Numbered from the stretch's first letter, positions 9,250 through 18,602 are shown. The stretch is DNA of 64,000 nucleotides from SCGC-AG-212-J23 sp035762345 (GCA_035762345.1 DASTPE010000068.1:1-64000); one strand, 5' to 3'. A program made the numbers and translations. The notes: generated from the sequence alone by a model not told the origin.

Positions 9250-9703
9250 AGAGCGGCCCGCCCGCACCATAGACTGGGTCGCAGGCGGGCAGAGGCACGT
9301 CCTCGACTTTGTCCGAAGACCCTCGGCAGGTGTCCGGGTCGCTTCCCTCAGGATACGCGCCGACGATGCCGAGCGCGCCACGCGAAGAAAGCTTTTTGTG
9401 GCGTGTTCCCGCCGGCAGGATGATCACGTCCCCGGGTTTCGCGGTAAGCGCAATGCCGGCATCGCCGCCGAACTGCACCGTCACCTCGCCTTCGTAGACG
9501 CCGAGCACTTCGTGGCTGTTGCTGTGGAAATGGTGAAACGGAAAGACTCCGTTGCGCCACGCCGCCGGCCAGCGGTTACGGGTGAACAGCGCTTCGAAGA
9601 ACTCCGGCTTCGGGTCTTCGGCTGCGCGTGGGTAAACGAGTAGCGGCCACCGCGGATGCTCGAGCGGAAACACTAAAGGCTTCACCGATAGAATTTTATA
9701 CAC
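9218..9703 (-). CDS. Cupin-domain protein
   Basis: A 161-residue single-cupin protein. Metal-binding motif 1 is seen in FHHFHSNSHEVLGVYEGEV (HxH and Glu), and motif 2 in PGDVIILPAGTRHKKLSS (distal His). The N-terminal half (FPLEHPRWPLLVYPRA, FFEALFTRNRW) matches small cupins of unknown substrate found widely in Proteobacteria. It is convergent with and overlaps the end of the aldo/keto reductase gene. Fold assignment is confident; function is open. Confidence 0.85.
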   Translation of the reverse strand: MYKILSVKPLVFPLEHPRWPLLVYPRAAEDPKPEFFEALFTRNRWPAAWRNGVFPFHHFHSNSHEVLGVYEGEVTVQFGGDAGIALTAKPGDVIILPAGTRHKKLSSRGALGIVGAYPEGSDPDTCRGSSDKVEDVPLPACDPVYGAGGPLFTYWPPPGGR

Positions 9704-9797
9704 CCGCTCGGCGTGCGCGCACTAAGCGCTCGACGTAGCGCTGGCGTTCATGCGCGCGGAAAATCCACCCGCGGGCGCGTGTACACTCGGCCCGCGC

Positions 9798-12578
9798 ATG
9801 CCCGACGCCCTCGATCCCAACCGCGTGCTCTCGATCGTCGCCGCGGTGGCGCGCGAGGCGCGGCCGCGCTTCGATTCCTACATCACCCTCGACAGCTCGC
9901 TCGAGCGCGACCTCGGCCTCGACAGCCTGGCGCGCGTCGAGGTGGTGCTGCGCCTCGAGCGCGAATTTTCGCTCAGCCTGCCTGAGCAGGCGCTTGCCAC
10001 CAGCGAAACGCCGCGCGACCTCCTGCGCTTCCTGCTCGCCGCGCGGGGGCACGCACCGCAGGCGGCGGACCGCAAGGTGACGAGCCTGGCGCAGACCGAA
10101 GGCGTGCGCCCGCCCGAGCGCGCGGAAACGCTCATCGAAGTGCTCGAGTACCACGTCGAGCGCCAGCCTGACCGTCTCGGCGTATTGCTCTACGAAGGCG
10201 AAGCGCAGACGCAGATCAGCTATCGCGATCTCTGGCAGGGCTCGCTCGGCTACGCTTCCGGGTTTGCGGCGGCAGGACTGATGCCGGGCCAGACGGTGGC
10301 GATCATGCTGCCGACCTCTAAGGAGTACCTCTTCACGTTCTACGGCACGCTGCTCGCCGGCGGTATCCCGGTGCCGCTCTATCCGCCAGCGCGGCTCGCT
10401 ACGATCGAGGATCATCTCACGCGCCACGTCGGCATCCTGAAAAGCTGCGGCGCCTCGCTCATGGTGACGATCCCCGAAGCGAAGCCTATCGCCTGGCTGC
10501 TGCGCGCGCAGGTGGAGTCGCTGCGCGCGGTGATGGTCCCGGCGGACTTCTCCGCGGATCCTTCGTTCGTTCCGGTGAAGTCGTCTTCCGGCCAGACGGG
10601 CTTTCTCCAGTACACCTCCGGCAGCACCGGCCAGCCGAAAGGCGTCGTGCTCACGCACACTAACCTGCTTGCCAATGTGCGCGCGATGGGCAAGGCGGCG
10701 CGGGCGACCATGGAAGACGTGTTTGTGAGTTGGCTGCCGCTGTACCACGACATGGGCCTCATCGGCGGCTGCTTCGCCACGATGTACTGGGGCTTCCCGG
10801 TGGTGCTGATGTCGCCGCTCGCCTTCCTCGCCCGGCCGAGCCAATGGCTGCGCGCGATCCATCGCCACCGCGGCACGATCTCCGGCGGTCCGAATTTTTC
10901 CTACGAGCTTTGCCTGCGGCGCATTCCGGAACACGAGCTGGAAGGCCTCGATCTGTCGTCGTGGCGTTTTGCGTTCAACGGCGCCGAGCCGGTGAGCCCG
11001 GAGACAATGGCCGGCTTCACCGACAAATTCTCGCGCTGGGGGTTCAGAAAAGAAGCCATGTCTCCGGTCTACGGCCTTGCCGAGTGCTCGGTCGGGCTCG
11101 CCTTCACCCCACCGGGCATGCCCTGGCAGATGGACCTGCTCGATCGCGAGCACTTCTCGCGCACCGGCGAGGCGACCCCCGCGCGCGAAGGTGATCCGGC
11201 CCCGCTCAAGGTCGTCGCGTGCGGGCGGGCGATCCCGGACCACGAGATGCGCGTGGTGGACGCAGCGGGGCTCGAGCTGCCCGACCGCTCCGAGGGCGCG
11301 CTGCAGTTCCGCGGGCCATCGGCAACCAGCGGCTACTATCGCAATCCCGAAGCCACGCGCGAGCTCTTCGACCGCGGGTGGCTGAATACCGGCGACCGCG
11401 CCTACCTCGACCAGGGCATGTTGTATCTGACTGGGCGCGAAAAGGACATCATCATCCGCGGCGGACGAAACATCAGCCCCTACGAGCTCGAGGAGGCGGT
11501 CGGCGACATCCCCGGAGTGCGGCGCGGCTGCGTCGCGGTGTTCGGCTCGTTGGAGCCGGCGAGCGGCACCGAGCGCATCGTGGTGCTCGCCGAAACCCGC
11601 CAGGCGGACGCTTCGACGCAGGAGGACTTGAAACGCAAGATCAACGACCTCGCACTGAACCTCCTCGGCTTGCCAGTCGACGACATCGTGCTAGCGCCAC
11701 CGCACACGGTGCCGAAGACCTCGAGCGGCAAGATTCGCCGGGTCGCCGCGCGCGATTACTACGAGCGCGGCCCGCAAGCCGTGCGGCCGCAGGCGGTATG
11801 GCTGCAGTTCATCCGCCTCGCTGCGGCCGGCGTGGCGCCGCAGCTGCGCCGCGGCTGGCGGGTCGCGCGCGGCATGGCGTTCGCCGGCCGCGCGTACCTT
11901 GCGTTTGCCTTAACCGCGCCTTTCATATTTGCCGCGGCCGCGACGCGGAACGTGGCGCTTGCATGGCAAGTGGGCGGCGTGATGGCGCGGCTCTTCCTGC
12001 GACTGTCCGGCCTTACGGTCCTCGTGCGCGGGCGCGAGAACATCCCGCGCGGACCAGTGGTGCTGGCGCCGAACCATACGAGCTACCTCGATGCGCTCAT
12101 CCTGGTATCGATCCTCGCGCCGCGCGATTACGCCTTCATCGCCAAGCGCGAATTCCTCGGCAACCCGGCGATGCGTCTGCTGCTCCGCGGGTTCGGCTGT
12201 CTTTTCGTCGAGCGCTTCGACGTGCAGAAAAGCGCCGATCACGCCGATGAGCTCGTTGATGCCGCGAAGCGCGGCCGCTCGCTCGCGATCTTTCCCGAGG
12301 GCACGCTGCAGCGGCGGCCGGGACTCATGCCGTTCCGTACGGGCGCGTTCCAGGTCGCGGTGCAAGCCGGGGTCCCGGTGGTGCCGGTCGCGCTGCGCGG
12401 AGTGCGCTCGGTGCTGCGCGACGGCACCTGGTACGCGCGCCGCCATCCTATGGCGGTCACCTTCGGCGCTTCGATCGCGCCTGAAGGCGAAGACTGGAAC
12501 GCCGCCGTGCGACTGCGCGACCGGGTGCGCGCCGAGGTGCTGAAGCACTGCGGAGAGCCGGATACCGAGGCCGTCTAG
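9798..12578 (+). CDS. ACP - fatty-acyl-AMP ligase - PlsC acyltransferase fusion protein
   Basis: A 926-residue three-domain enzyme. Residues 1-90 form an acyl carrier protein; the phosphopantetheine site is Ser43 in LGLDSLARVE. Residues ~110-640 are an AMP-forming ligase with the P-loop YTSGSTGQPKG near 271 and NTGDRAYLDQG near 531, closest to fatty-acyl-AMP ligases that load ACPs. Residues ~680-926 are a PlsC/LPLAT acyltransferase with the H-x4-D motif in NHTSYLD near 759 and FPEGT near 831. It could activate a fatty acid, hold it on its own ACP, then move it to a lysophospholipid-like acceptor. An upstream ATG at 9750 is possible, but homology starts at MPDALD. Confidence 0.85.
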   Translation: MPDALDPNRVLSIVAAVAREARPRFDSYITLDSSLERDLGLDSLARVEVVLRLEREFSLSLPEQALATSETPRDLLRFLLAARGHAPQAADRKVTSLAQTEGVRPPERAETLIEVLEYHVERQPDRLGVLLYEGEAQTQISYRDLWQGSLGYASGFAAAGLMPGQTVAIMLPTSKEYLFTFYGTLLAGGIPVPLYPPARLATIEDHLTRHVGILKSCGASLMVTIPEAKPIAWLLRAQVESLRAVMVPADFSADPSFVPVKSSSGQTGFLQYTSGSTGQPKGVVLTHTNLLANVRAMGKAARATMEDVFVSWLPLYHDMGLIGGCFATMYWGFPVVLMSPLAFLARPSQWLRAIHRHRGTISGGPNFSYELCLRRIPEHELEGLDLSSWRFAFNGAEPVSPETMAGFTDKFSRWGFRKEAMSPVYGLAECSVGLAFTPPGMPWQMDLLDREHFSRTGEATPAREGDPAPLKVVACGRAIPDHEMRVVDAAGLELPDRSEGALQFRGPSATSGYYRNPEATRELFDRGWLNTGDRAYLDQGMLYLTGREKDIIIRGGRNISPYELEEAVGDIPGVRRGCVAVFGSLEPASGTERIVVLAETRQADASTQEDLKRKINDLALNLLGLPVDDIVLAPPHTVPKTSSGKIRRVAARDYYERGPQAVRPQAVWLQFIRLAAAGVAPQLRRGWRVARGMAFAGRAYLAFALTAPFIFAAAATRNVALAWQVGGVMARLFLRLSGLTVLVRGRENIPRGPVVLAPNHTSYLDALILVSILAPRDYAFIAKREFLGNPAMRLLLRGFGCLFVERFDVQKSADHADELVDAAKRGRSLAIFPEGTLQRRPGLMPFRTGAFQVAVQAGVPVVPVALRGVRSVLRDGTWYARRHPMAVTFGASIAPEGEDWNAAVRLRDRVRAEVLKHCGEPDTEAV

Positions 12579-13408
12579 ATCCTGAGTGTGCCTTCCACGC
12601 AGGTCACGGCGTGGCCGCCGATTTCTATTTGTTTCGTGCCAACCCGGACCGATACCCGGCCGTCGCGGCCGAGCTCCATTCCCTGGCGCGCGACGTAAGT
12701 CGCTCCAAACGTTTCGACGAGCCCGTTTTCCCTGATGAACGCCGCAACGCTCAGATTGCCGCTGCCGCACACCGGGTCCTCGCGGATACCGTGTGCCGGA
12801 GCGAATGAGCGTACGTGAATCTTGGACAGGGAGTCGCCTGAAGGCGCGAACACCGTCGCACCGGTCACGCGCAGGGATTCGCTCCACTCCGCGAGCGCCG
12901 TCATGTCGGGCTTGAGCGCGGCGAGCGCACCGGCGTCGGCCACTTCGGCGACGACCCACACCGGGCCGACGTCGACCTTCATCACCGCGCTCGCCGGCGC
13001 GAGCGGTATGGAGGGGATCTGTCTTGCCATCCGCTCGACCTTCGCCGCCGGCCCTTTCAGAAAAATGCGGCCATCGTCCTCGACCGAGAGCTCGATCAGG
13101 CCGGCACCGCACTCCTGGACAAGGGTGCTTTTTCGAGCGACGAAACCGGACTCGAGCGCGGCATGCGCCGAGCCGATCGTCGGATGCCCGGCGAACGGCA
13201 GCTCCTGCCGCGGCGTGAAGATGCGCAGGCGATAGTCGGCCTCCGGCGATTTCAGCAGGAACGTGGTTTCCGAGAGATTCGTCCAGCAGGCAATGCGCTG
13301 CATCGTCGGCGCATCGAGCCCGTCGGCGCCGATCACCACGGCAACCGGATTGCCGAGGAACGGCTTGTCGGTGAACACGTCGACCTGCTTGAAGGGGAGA
13401 ATAGCCAC
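12575..13408 (-). CDS. PhzF family isomerase-like protein
   Basis: A 277-residue member of the PhzF/YddE family with the diaminopimelate epimerase-like fold. The start (MAILPFKQVDVFTDKPFLGNP) and the motif ETTFLL, with the Glu aligned to the PhzF catalytic acid, are typical. The C-terminal half carries DPVCGSGNLSVAAFI, the equivalent of the second active-site loop. No other phenazine genes are nearby, so a phenazine role is not supported; most chromosomal PhzF homologues have no known substrate. Its stop overlaps the convergent ACP-ligase gene by 4 bp. Confidence 0.9.
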   Translation of the reverse strand: MAILPFKQVDVFTDKPFLGNPVAVVIGADGLDAPTMQRIACWTNLSETTFLLKSPEADYRLRIFTPRQELPFAGHPTIGSAHAALESGFVARKSTLVQECGAGLIELSVEDDGRIFLKGPAAKVERMARQIPSIPLAPASAVMKVDVGPVWVVAEVADAGALAALKPDMTALAEWSESLRVTGATVFAPSGDSLSKIHVRSFAPAHGIREDPVCGSGNLSVAAFIRENGLVETFGATYVARQGMELGRDGRVSVRVGTKQIEIGGHAVTCVEGTLRI

Positions 13409-13435
13409 GGCCGAATTCTAGGCCGGGGAGGGACT

Positions 13436-13888
13436 ATGGCAGGGCCGAGCAGAGGCGAAGACGAGCACGCAATCATGATGATCATCGAGCGGCAGTTCGC
13501 AAGCCTTGGCTGGACGGCGCAGCGCCCGGCGGATTGGGCGGGCTTCGCGGGCGACTTCCTGCCGCACGCCGTACTCTATCCCGCAGCGCGGCCGGCAGAG
13601 CCGCAGTCGGTCGCGGCGTTTGTGGAGCGCATGAAAGGCCTGGCGCAAACCTCGCTGGGCACCTTCCGGGAGCGCGCGTTGGGTGCCGAGGTCCGCGTGT
13701 TCGGCAACGTGGCGCTCGCCATGGCGGCGTGCGAGACCGTCGAGAACGAGTCGCAGACCTCGCGTGGCATCGAGGCGATGCTGCTCGTGAAGCAGGACGG
13801 GGCGTGGAAGATTGCCGCCCAGGCTTGGGACATGGAATCCGCGGGCAACCCGATGCCGGTGAATCTTCTCGGCCGCCGGGTTACTTGA
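13436..13888 (+). CDS. SnoaL/DUF4440-like small protein
   Basis: A 150-residue protein with an NTF2-like fold by pattern: an N-terminal helix (MIIERQFASLGWTAQRPADWAGFAGDF) and C-terminal beta strands ending MLLVKQDGAWKIAAQAWDME, a signature of SnoaL/DUF4440 proteins. The chosen ATG at 13436 follows GGGGAGGGAC, a good ribosome site. Its 3' end overlaps the convergent spermidine synthase-like gene by 8 bp. Such proteins may be enzymes or binding proteins; the role here is unknown. Confidence 0.75.
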   Translation: MAGPSRGEDEHAIMMIIERQFASLGWTAQRPADWAGFAGDFLPHAVLYPAARPAEPQSVAAFVERMKGLAQTSLGTFRERALGAEVRVFGNVALAMAACETVENESQTSRGIEAMLLVKQDGAWKIAAQAWDMESAGNPMPVNLLGRRVT

Positions 13889-15761
13889 GGATACGCAGCA
13901 GGTTGTGGTGCGCGTCGGTGAAGGTCGGAAGATCCGCGCGATCGTCGATCTGCGCCGCGGCCTGCGCGATGCGCGGCGATTCGAGCAGCTTGCGGTTGCG
14001 GGTCACGATGATCTGGTCGGTTGACGAATACCAGTACTCAGCACCCTCGCCCGTTTCGGGCTCGTCCGAGACATTGACCGCCTCGAGGCCGAACTCGGCA
14101 GCAAGGCGCTTTACTACCGGCAGCAGGTCGATGAAGCGGTTGGTCGCCTGGAACACGATCACGCCATCCGGCTTGACGTGCTTGACGTAGATCGCCATCG
14201 CCTCGCGCGTCACCAGGTGCATGGGGATCGAGTCGCCAGAGAATGCGTCGATGCCGAGCACGTCGTAGCCTCGGGAAAGCTCGCGCTCCAGCGACAGACG
14301 CCCGTCGCCAAGCACGATTTCAGTTTTCGCCAAAGTATCCTGCAAGAACGTAAATTCGCGATGCGCGATGTCCACCACGCGCGGACTGATCTCGTAGAAC
14401 ACCAGTTGGTCGCCCGGCTTCATCCACGCCGCGATTACGCCGGCCCCGAGCCCGACGACGCCGACCGAGAGCGGTTTCTTGGGGTGTACCTCGCGCAGCG
14501 TGGCGAACACGCGACCATAGCCCGAGCTCGGGCTGAAGTAGTCGGCGGGCGTATTGCGGAAAGAATCGCCCAGGAGCTGCCCGCCATGCATGATGCCGCC
14601 GTGGTACATCGAGCGATAGGGCACTGGAAATTCGTGGTCCACCGTGCGCACCACTCCGTAGAAATCGCGTCCCATAACGCGAACTCCGTCGGTGTAGTCC
14701 TGCATGCCTCGGCCGACCAGGACTGCGGTGACGGCGGTCACCGCGATGCCCAACCAGCGCAGGCGCTTAACCAAAACGATGATCGAGGCGAGCGCGACGA
14801 GCGCGATGCCGAGCTCGAAGTAGCCGGCGAACACGAGCGGCGCGACGATGGCGACCAGTACCGCGCCGAGCGCGCCGCCAAGCGACACCATGAGGTAGAA
14901 GCGCGTGAGGTGAGCCGGGTCGGGCTTCAGCCGGGCGAGCTCGCCGTGGCATACCATGCACGCGACGAACAGGCCACCGAGAAACAGCGGCGCCGCCTTC
15001 TGGAGGTCAAGCGAGGGAATGGCGTACGCCATCACCGGGGCGAGCACTACGAGCGCGCCGATGAACAGCGACCGGACGTACCAGCGCGGGTGGTCGAAGG
15101 CGAGAATGAAGCTGGCCAGGTACAGCGCGAGCGGCAGCACCCAGAGAAAGGGAACGCTCGAGATGTTCTGAGTGATGTGGTTGGTCACGGCGAGCAGCAT
15201 CACCGAGCCCATCGCGGCCAACGCGAGCCATTCGAGCTGGATCCTCAGGGGAAGCGCTGCCGTGGAGACTGCTCTTGCCTCGCGCTCGAAGCCGTTCAGC
15301 GATAGCCAGGCGGTGGCGGCGCAGAGCAGCGCGAACGCCGCGAACAGGAACGACCAGCCCCAGCCGAGCACCTTCAGATTGAACACCGGTTCGAACAGTA
15401 CCGGGAAGCCGAGCAGGGCCAGGAGCGAGGCGAGGTTCGAAAGCGCAAAGAGACGATAGGGCACCACGGTTCGGAAGCGGCGCCAGTACCACGCCTGTAG
15501 CAGCGGCGTGGTGGTAGAGAGCAGGAAGTAAGGCAACCCGATGGTGGCGCCGAGCAGAAGCAGAATGCGCACTACCGGCTGCTCGTTCCCGTGCGGCTTC
15601 CAGCCGCTCGAGGCGAGGATCGGCAGGCACAGCAGCGACGCCGCGAGCAGCACCACGTGCAGCATCACCTGGCGGCGCGCGCCGAGGCGGCTCGTCCAGT
15701 CGGCATACGCATAGCCAGCAAGCAGCACGCTTTGGAAAAACACGAGGCACGTGGTCCACAC
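13881..15761 (-). CDS. Membrane-fused spermidine synthase-like protein
   Basis: At least 626 residues. The N-terminal ~380 are multi-span membrane helices, and the C-terminal ~240 form a spermidine synthase-type Rossmann domain (GVVGLGAGVIAAW near 420, LGIDAFSGDSIPMHLVTREA near 512). Aminopropyl transfer activity is unproven for this fused family. The coordinates use the first standard start, a GTG at 15761. Homology-like sequence (FLVQPIIAKQILPWFGG) continues in frame to at least 15872 without any ATG, GTG or TTG before a stop, so the true start may be the CTG at 15881. It follows sucD by about 35 bp and probably shares its transcript. Confidence 0.8.
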   Translation of the reverse strand: MWTTCLVFFQSVLLAGYAYADWTSRLGARRQVMLHVVLLAASLLCLPILASSGWKPHGNEQPVVRILLLLGATIGLPYFLLSTTTPLLQAWYWRRFRTVVPYRLFALSNLASLLALLGFPVLFEPVFNLKVLGWGWSFLFAAFALLCAATAWLSLNGFEREARAVSTAALPLRIQLEWLALAAMGSVMLLAVTNHITQNISSVPFLWVLPLALYLASFILAFDHPRWYVRSLFIGALVVLAPVMAYAIPSLDLQKAAPLFLGGLFVACMVCHGELARLKPDPAHLTRFYLMVSLGGALGAVLVAIVAPLVFAGYFELGIALVALASIIVLVKRLRWLGIAVTAVTAVLVGRGMQDYTDGVRVMGRDFYGVVRTVDHEFPVPYRSMYHGGIMHGGQLLGDSFRNTPADYFSPSSGYGRVFATLREVHPKKPLSVGVVGLGAGVIAAWMKPGDQLVFYEISPRVVDIAHREFTFLQDTLAKTEIVLGDGRLSLERELSRGYDVLGIDAFSGDSIPMHLVTREAMAIYVKHVKPDGVIVFQATNRFIDLLPVVKRLAAEFGLEAVNVSDEPETGEGAEYWYSSTDQIIVTRNRKLLESPRIAQAAAQIDDRADLPTFTDAHHNLLRILK

Positions 15762-15915
15762 CGCGGCCGAGCCGCCGAACCACGGCAGGATCTGCTTGGC
15801 GATGATGGGCTGGACCAGGAACAGCAGGAACGACGAAAGGAATATCGTCGCCGCGTACGGCAGCGTCGCGAGCAGCGACAGCGGGGTTGCTACGGAATGT
15901 ATCTTTGTGCCTGCG

Positions 15916-16794
15916 TCAACGTAATACCGATTTCAGGGTCTTCCCCATCTCGGCGGGATTGCGCGTCACCCTGATCCCGCACTCCTCCATCACCGCGAGC
16001 TTCTCCTGCGCCGTGCCCTTGCCGCCCGAGATGATGGCACCGGCGTGGCCCATGCGCTTTCCCGGCGGCGCCGTGATCCCGGCGATAAAGCCGACCACGG
16101 GCTTCTTCATGTTGTCCTTGACCCATCGCGCCGCGTCCTCCTCGTCCGAGCCGCCGATCTCGCCCACCATGATGACCGCCTCGGTCGCGGGATCGTCGTT
16201 GAACATGCGAAGAACGTCGATGTGCTTCAATCCGTTGACAGGATCGCCGCCGATGCCGACGCAGCTCGACTGGCCCAGGCCGAGCTCCGTCAGCTGGCCG
16301 ACAGCTTCATAGGTGAGCGTGCCAGAGCGCGACACTACGCCGACCGGACCCTTCTTATGGATATGTCCCGGCATGATGCCGATCTTGATCTGGTCGGGTG
16401 TGATCACGCCGGGGCAGTTGGGCCCGACGAGAAGCGTCCGCCTGCCTTTCATGCGGTGCTTGGTGCGGATCATGTCGCGCACCGGAATGCCCTCGGTGAT
16501 GCAGATCACGAGGTCGAGGTCCGCGTCCACCGCCTCGTCGATCGCCAGCGCAGCGAAGGGCGGCGGAACGTAGATCACCGAGACGTTAGCTCCGGTGCGG
16601 GCTTTCGCATCCTTCACGGTGCCGAAGATCGGAATGCCCTCGAAGTCCTCGCCGGGCTTCTTCGGATTGACGCCCGCAACGAAGCAGGCGCGGCCGTTGG
16701 CGTACGCGCGGCTCGTCTGGGTGTGGAACTGCCCGGTCTTGCCCGTGATGCCCTGCGTCATCACCCGGGTGTTCCTGTCGATCAGGATGCTCAT
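15916..16794 (-). CDS. sucD: Succinyl-CoA ligase (ADP-forming), alpha subunit
   Basis: A TCA-cycle enzyme subunit that binds CoA and carries the phospho-histidine. 292 residues, normal length. Seen: MSILIDRNTRVMTQGITGKT at the start, the CoA-binding GRACFVAGVNPKKPG, VGPNCPGVITPDQIKIGIMP, SRSGTLTYEAV, and the active-site His in GKRMGHAGAIISGGKG. The start codon overlaps the sucC stop by 4 bp, so the subunits are translationally coupled. Confidence 0.98.
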   Translation of the reverse strand: MSILIDRNTRVMTQGITGKTGQFHTQTSRAYANGRACFVAGVNPKKPGEDFEGIPIFGTVKDAKARTGANVSVIYVPPPFAALAIDEAVDADLDLVICITEGIPVRDMIRTKHRMKGRRTLLVGPNCPGVITPDQIKIGIMPGHIHKKGPVGVVSRSGTLTYEAVGQLTELGLGQSSCVGIGGDPVNGLKHIDVLRMFNDDPATEAVIMVGEIGGSDEEDAARWVKDNMKKPVVGFIAGITAPPGKRMGHAGAIISGGKGTAQEKLAVMEECGIRVTRNPAEMGKTLKSVLR

Positions 16795-18008
16795 TTCTTT
16801 TTCTTCTTGGCCTTGCGCTTCGGTTTTGGCTTGGGCTTCGGCTTTTTCTTCTTGATCGCCGCAACCACTTTCTGCGCGGCGTCGGCCATATTGTCGGCCG
16901 AGATGATCGGCAGGCCGGAGTCCTTGAGGATTTTCTTTCCCAGCTCCTCGTTGGTGCCCTTCATGCGCACCACCAGCGGCACCTTGAGGTGGACCTCGCG
17001 CGCCGCGGCGACGACGCCCGTCGCGATGGTGTCGCACCTCATGATGCCGCCGAAGATGTTGACGAGGATCGCTTTCACCTTCTTGTTCGACAGCATGATC
17101 TTGAACGCCGCGGTGACCTTCTCCGCGGTCGCGCCGCCGCCGACGTCGAGGAAGTTTGCGGGCGCGCCGCCGAACAGCTTGATCGTGTCCATCGTCGCCA
17201 TGGCGAGGCCGGCGCCGTTCACCATGCAGGCGATATTGCCGTCGAGCGAGATGTAGCTGAGGTCGAACTTCGACGCCTCGATCTCGAGCGGGTCCTCCTC
17301 GTCGAGGTCGCGCAACGCCACGATCTCCGGATGGCGGAAGAGCGCGTTGTCGTCGAAGTTGATTTTCGAATCGAGGGCGACCACACGGCCGTCGCCCGCG
17401 AGTATCAGCGGGTTGACCTCGACCAGTGATGCGTCGGTGTCATCGAAGCATCTATAGAGCGCCTTGAAGATCGCGCGTGCCTGCGGCACCGAGGCCGCGG
17501 GAATGCCGATTCCAATCGCGACCTCGTCCGCATCGGCGTCGGTCAGCCCTTCCACCGGGTCGATGAACACTTTCTTGATCTTCTCAGGCGTCTTTGCCGC
17601 CACTTCCTCGATGTCCATGCCTCCTTCGGAGGAGGCCATCAGCACGACCTTCTGCGTGCCGCGATCGACCACCATGCCGACGTAGAGCTCTTTCCTGATG
17701 TCGGCGCCCTCTTCGATCAGCAAGCGGCGTACCTTCTGTCCGTCCGGACCGGTCTGGTGGGTCACGAGAATCATCCCGAGGATCTTCTTGGAGAGATTCC
17801 TGACCTCATCGAGGCTTTTCGCGACCCTCACGCCGCCGCCTTTGCCGCGGCCGCCGGCGTGAATCTGCGCCTTGACGACCCAGAGCTGGCCGCCAAGCTT
17901 CTTCGCCGCTTCGACCGCTTCATCGATGGCAAAAGCGGGAAAGCCGCGGGGCGTCGCGACGCCGTACTTGCGGAAGATCTCCTTCCCCTGGTACTCGTGG
18001 ATCTTCAT
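16791..18008 (-). CDS. sucC: Succinyl-CoA ligase (ADP-forming), beta subunit
   Basis: The ATP-grasp subunit that binds nucleotide and succinate. 405 residues, about 15-20 longer than usual. The N-terminus MKIHEYQGKEIFRKYGVATP, the loop KAQIHAGGRGKGGGVRVAKS and the C-terminal VNIFGGIMRCDTIATGVVAA are canonical. The extra length is a Lys/Pro-rich tail beginning after DAAQKVVAAIKKK and ending in KRKAKKKKK, beyond the normal end of the protein. The start overlaps the upstream DUF2889 stop by one base. Confidence 0.97.
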   Translation of the reverse strand: MKIHEYQGKEIFRKYGVATPRGFPAFAIDEAVEAAKKLGGQLWVVKAQIHAGGRGKGGGVRVAKSLDEVRNLSKKILGMILVTHQTGPDGQKVRRLLIEEGADIRKELYVGMVVDRGTQKVVLMASSEGGMDIEEVAAKTPEKIKKVFIDPVEGLTDADADEVAIGIGIPAASVPQARAIFKALYRCFDDTDASLVEVNPLILAGDGRVVALDSKINFDDNALFRHPEIVALRDLDEEDPLEIEASKFDLSYISLDGNIACMVNGAGLAMATMDTIKLFGGAPANFLDVGGGATAEKVTAAFKIMLSNKKVKAILVNIFGGIMRCDTIATGVVAAAREVHLKVPLVVRMKGTNEELGKKILKDSGLPIISADNMADAAQKVVAAIKKKKPKPKPKPKRKAKKKKK

Positions 18009-18562
18009 CAGGCGTGCGTCTTTTCCTTACGGTACCACTTCGGGTACCAGCGCCGCACCGTGTCCGAAGTCGTATCGAGCGCGTGACACTGATCGAGCTG
18101 GAAGGGCTTACGACCGTCGGGCCGCTCCTCGGGCATCTCTCCCGCGAAGGTCTGGACCGCGGCGGTGGGGAACCCGGTAAGCATCTCCGTGATATGCGTG
18201 CAGCCCTTTACATCCCCGAAGAGCTTCTTCACGCTGCGGCGGAAATCGCGCACCAGGTTGAGGCCGATCAGGCGCTTGTACGCCGCCGCGATGGTTTCGC
18301 AGCCACCCGGATACGGCACGGCGTCGGAGGCGGCGACCGCGTTGAGGATGGTGAAGTGCCGGTCAATGGTGAGGCGCAGCCACATCTCGTGGATCGGCTG
18401 CCCGGCGCGCCGCACGCCGGTTTTCATCGGATTGTCGTGGCTCTTGATGTCGGTCAGGTGTCCTTCGATGTCCCACAGGCCGTCGGCACGCCTGTAGCCC
18501 TCGTAGCGAACGCGGCGCGTGTGGCGCAGCTCGCGCTCTACGTCGGCGACCGGCAATGGCAT
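18008..18562 (-). CDS. DUF2889 family protein
   Basis: A 184-residue protein matching DUF2889: LRHTRRVRYEGYRRADGLWD, then GHLTDIKSHD and PIHEMWLRLTIDRHF, and in the second half GCTHITEML. It has His, Asp and Cys residues that could bind a ligand or metal, but no biochemical role is known. It is the first gene of an operon with sucC (1-bp overlap), sucD and the spermidine synthase-like gene. DUF2889 proteins are often found beside catabolic genes in Betaproteobacteria. Confidence 0.85.
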   Translation of the reverse strand: MPLPVADVERELRHTRRVRYEGYRRADGLWDIEGHLTDIKSHDNPMKTGVRRAGQPIHEMWLRLTIDRHFTILNAVAASDAVPYPGGCETIAAAYKRLIGLNLVRDFRRSVKKLFGDVKGCTHITEMLTGFPTAAVQTFAGEMPEERPDGRKPFQLDQCHALDTTSDTVRRWYPKWYRKEKTHA

Positions 18563-18602
18563 AAGGGGCGCATTCTAGCGTCCTTTGCCATAGAATTTTT
18601 CG

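Noticed and set aside
9696..11243. 515-codon minus-strand open frame
   Set aside because: Shadow of the ACP-ligase fusion on the opposite strand, with no family features.
12575..13408. Phenazine biosynthesis locus
   Set aside because: Only a PhzF-family gene is present; no phzA-G neighbours, so a phenazine cluster is not supported.
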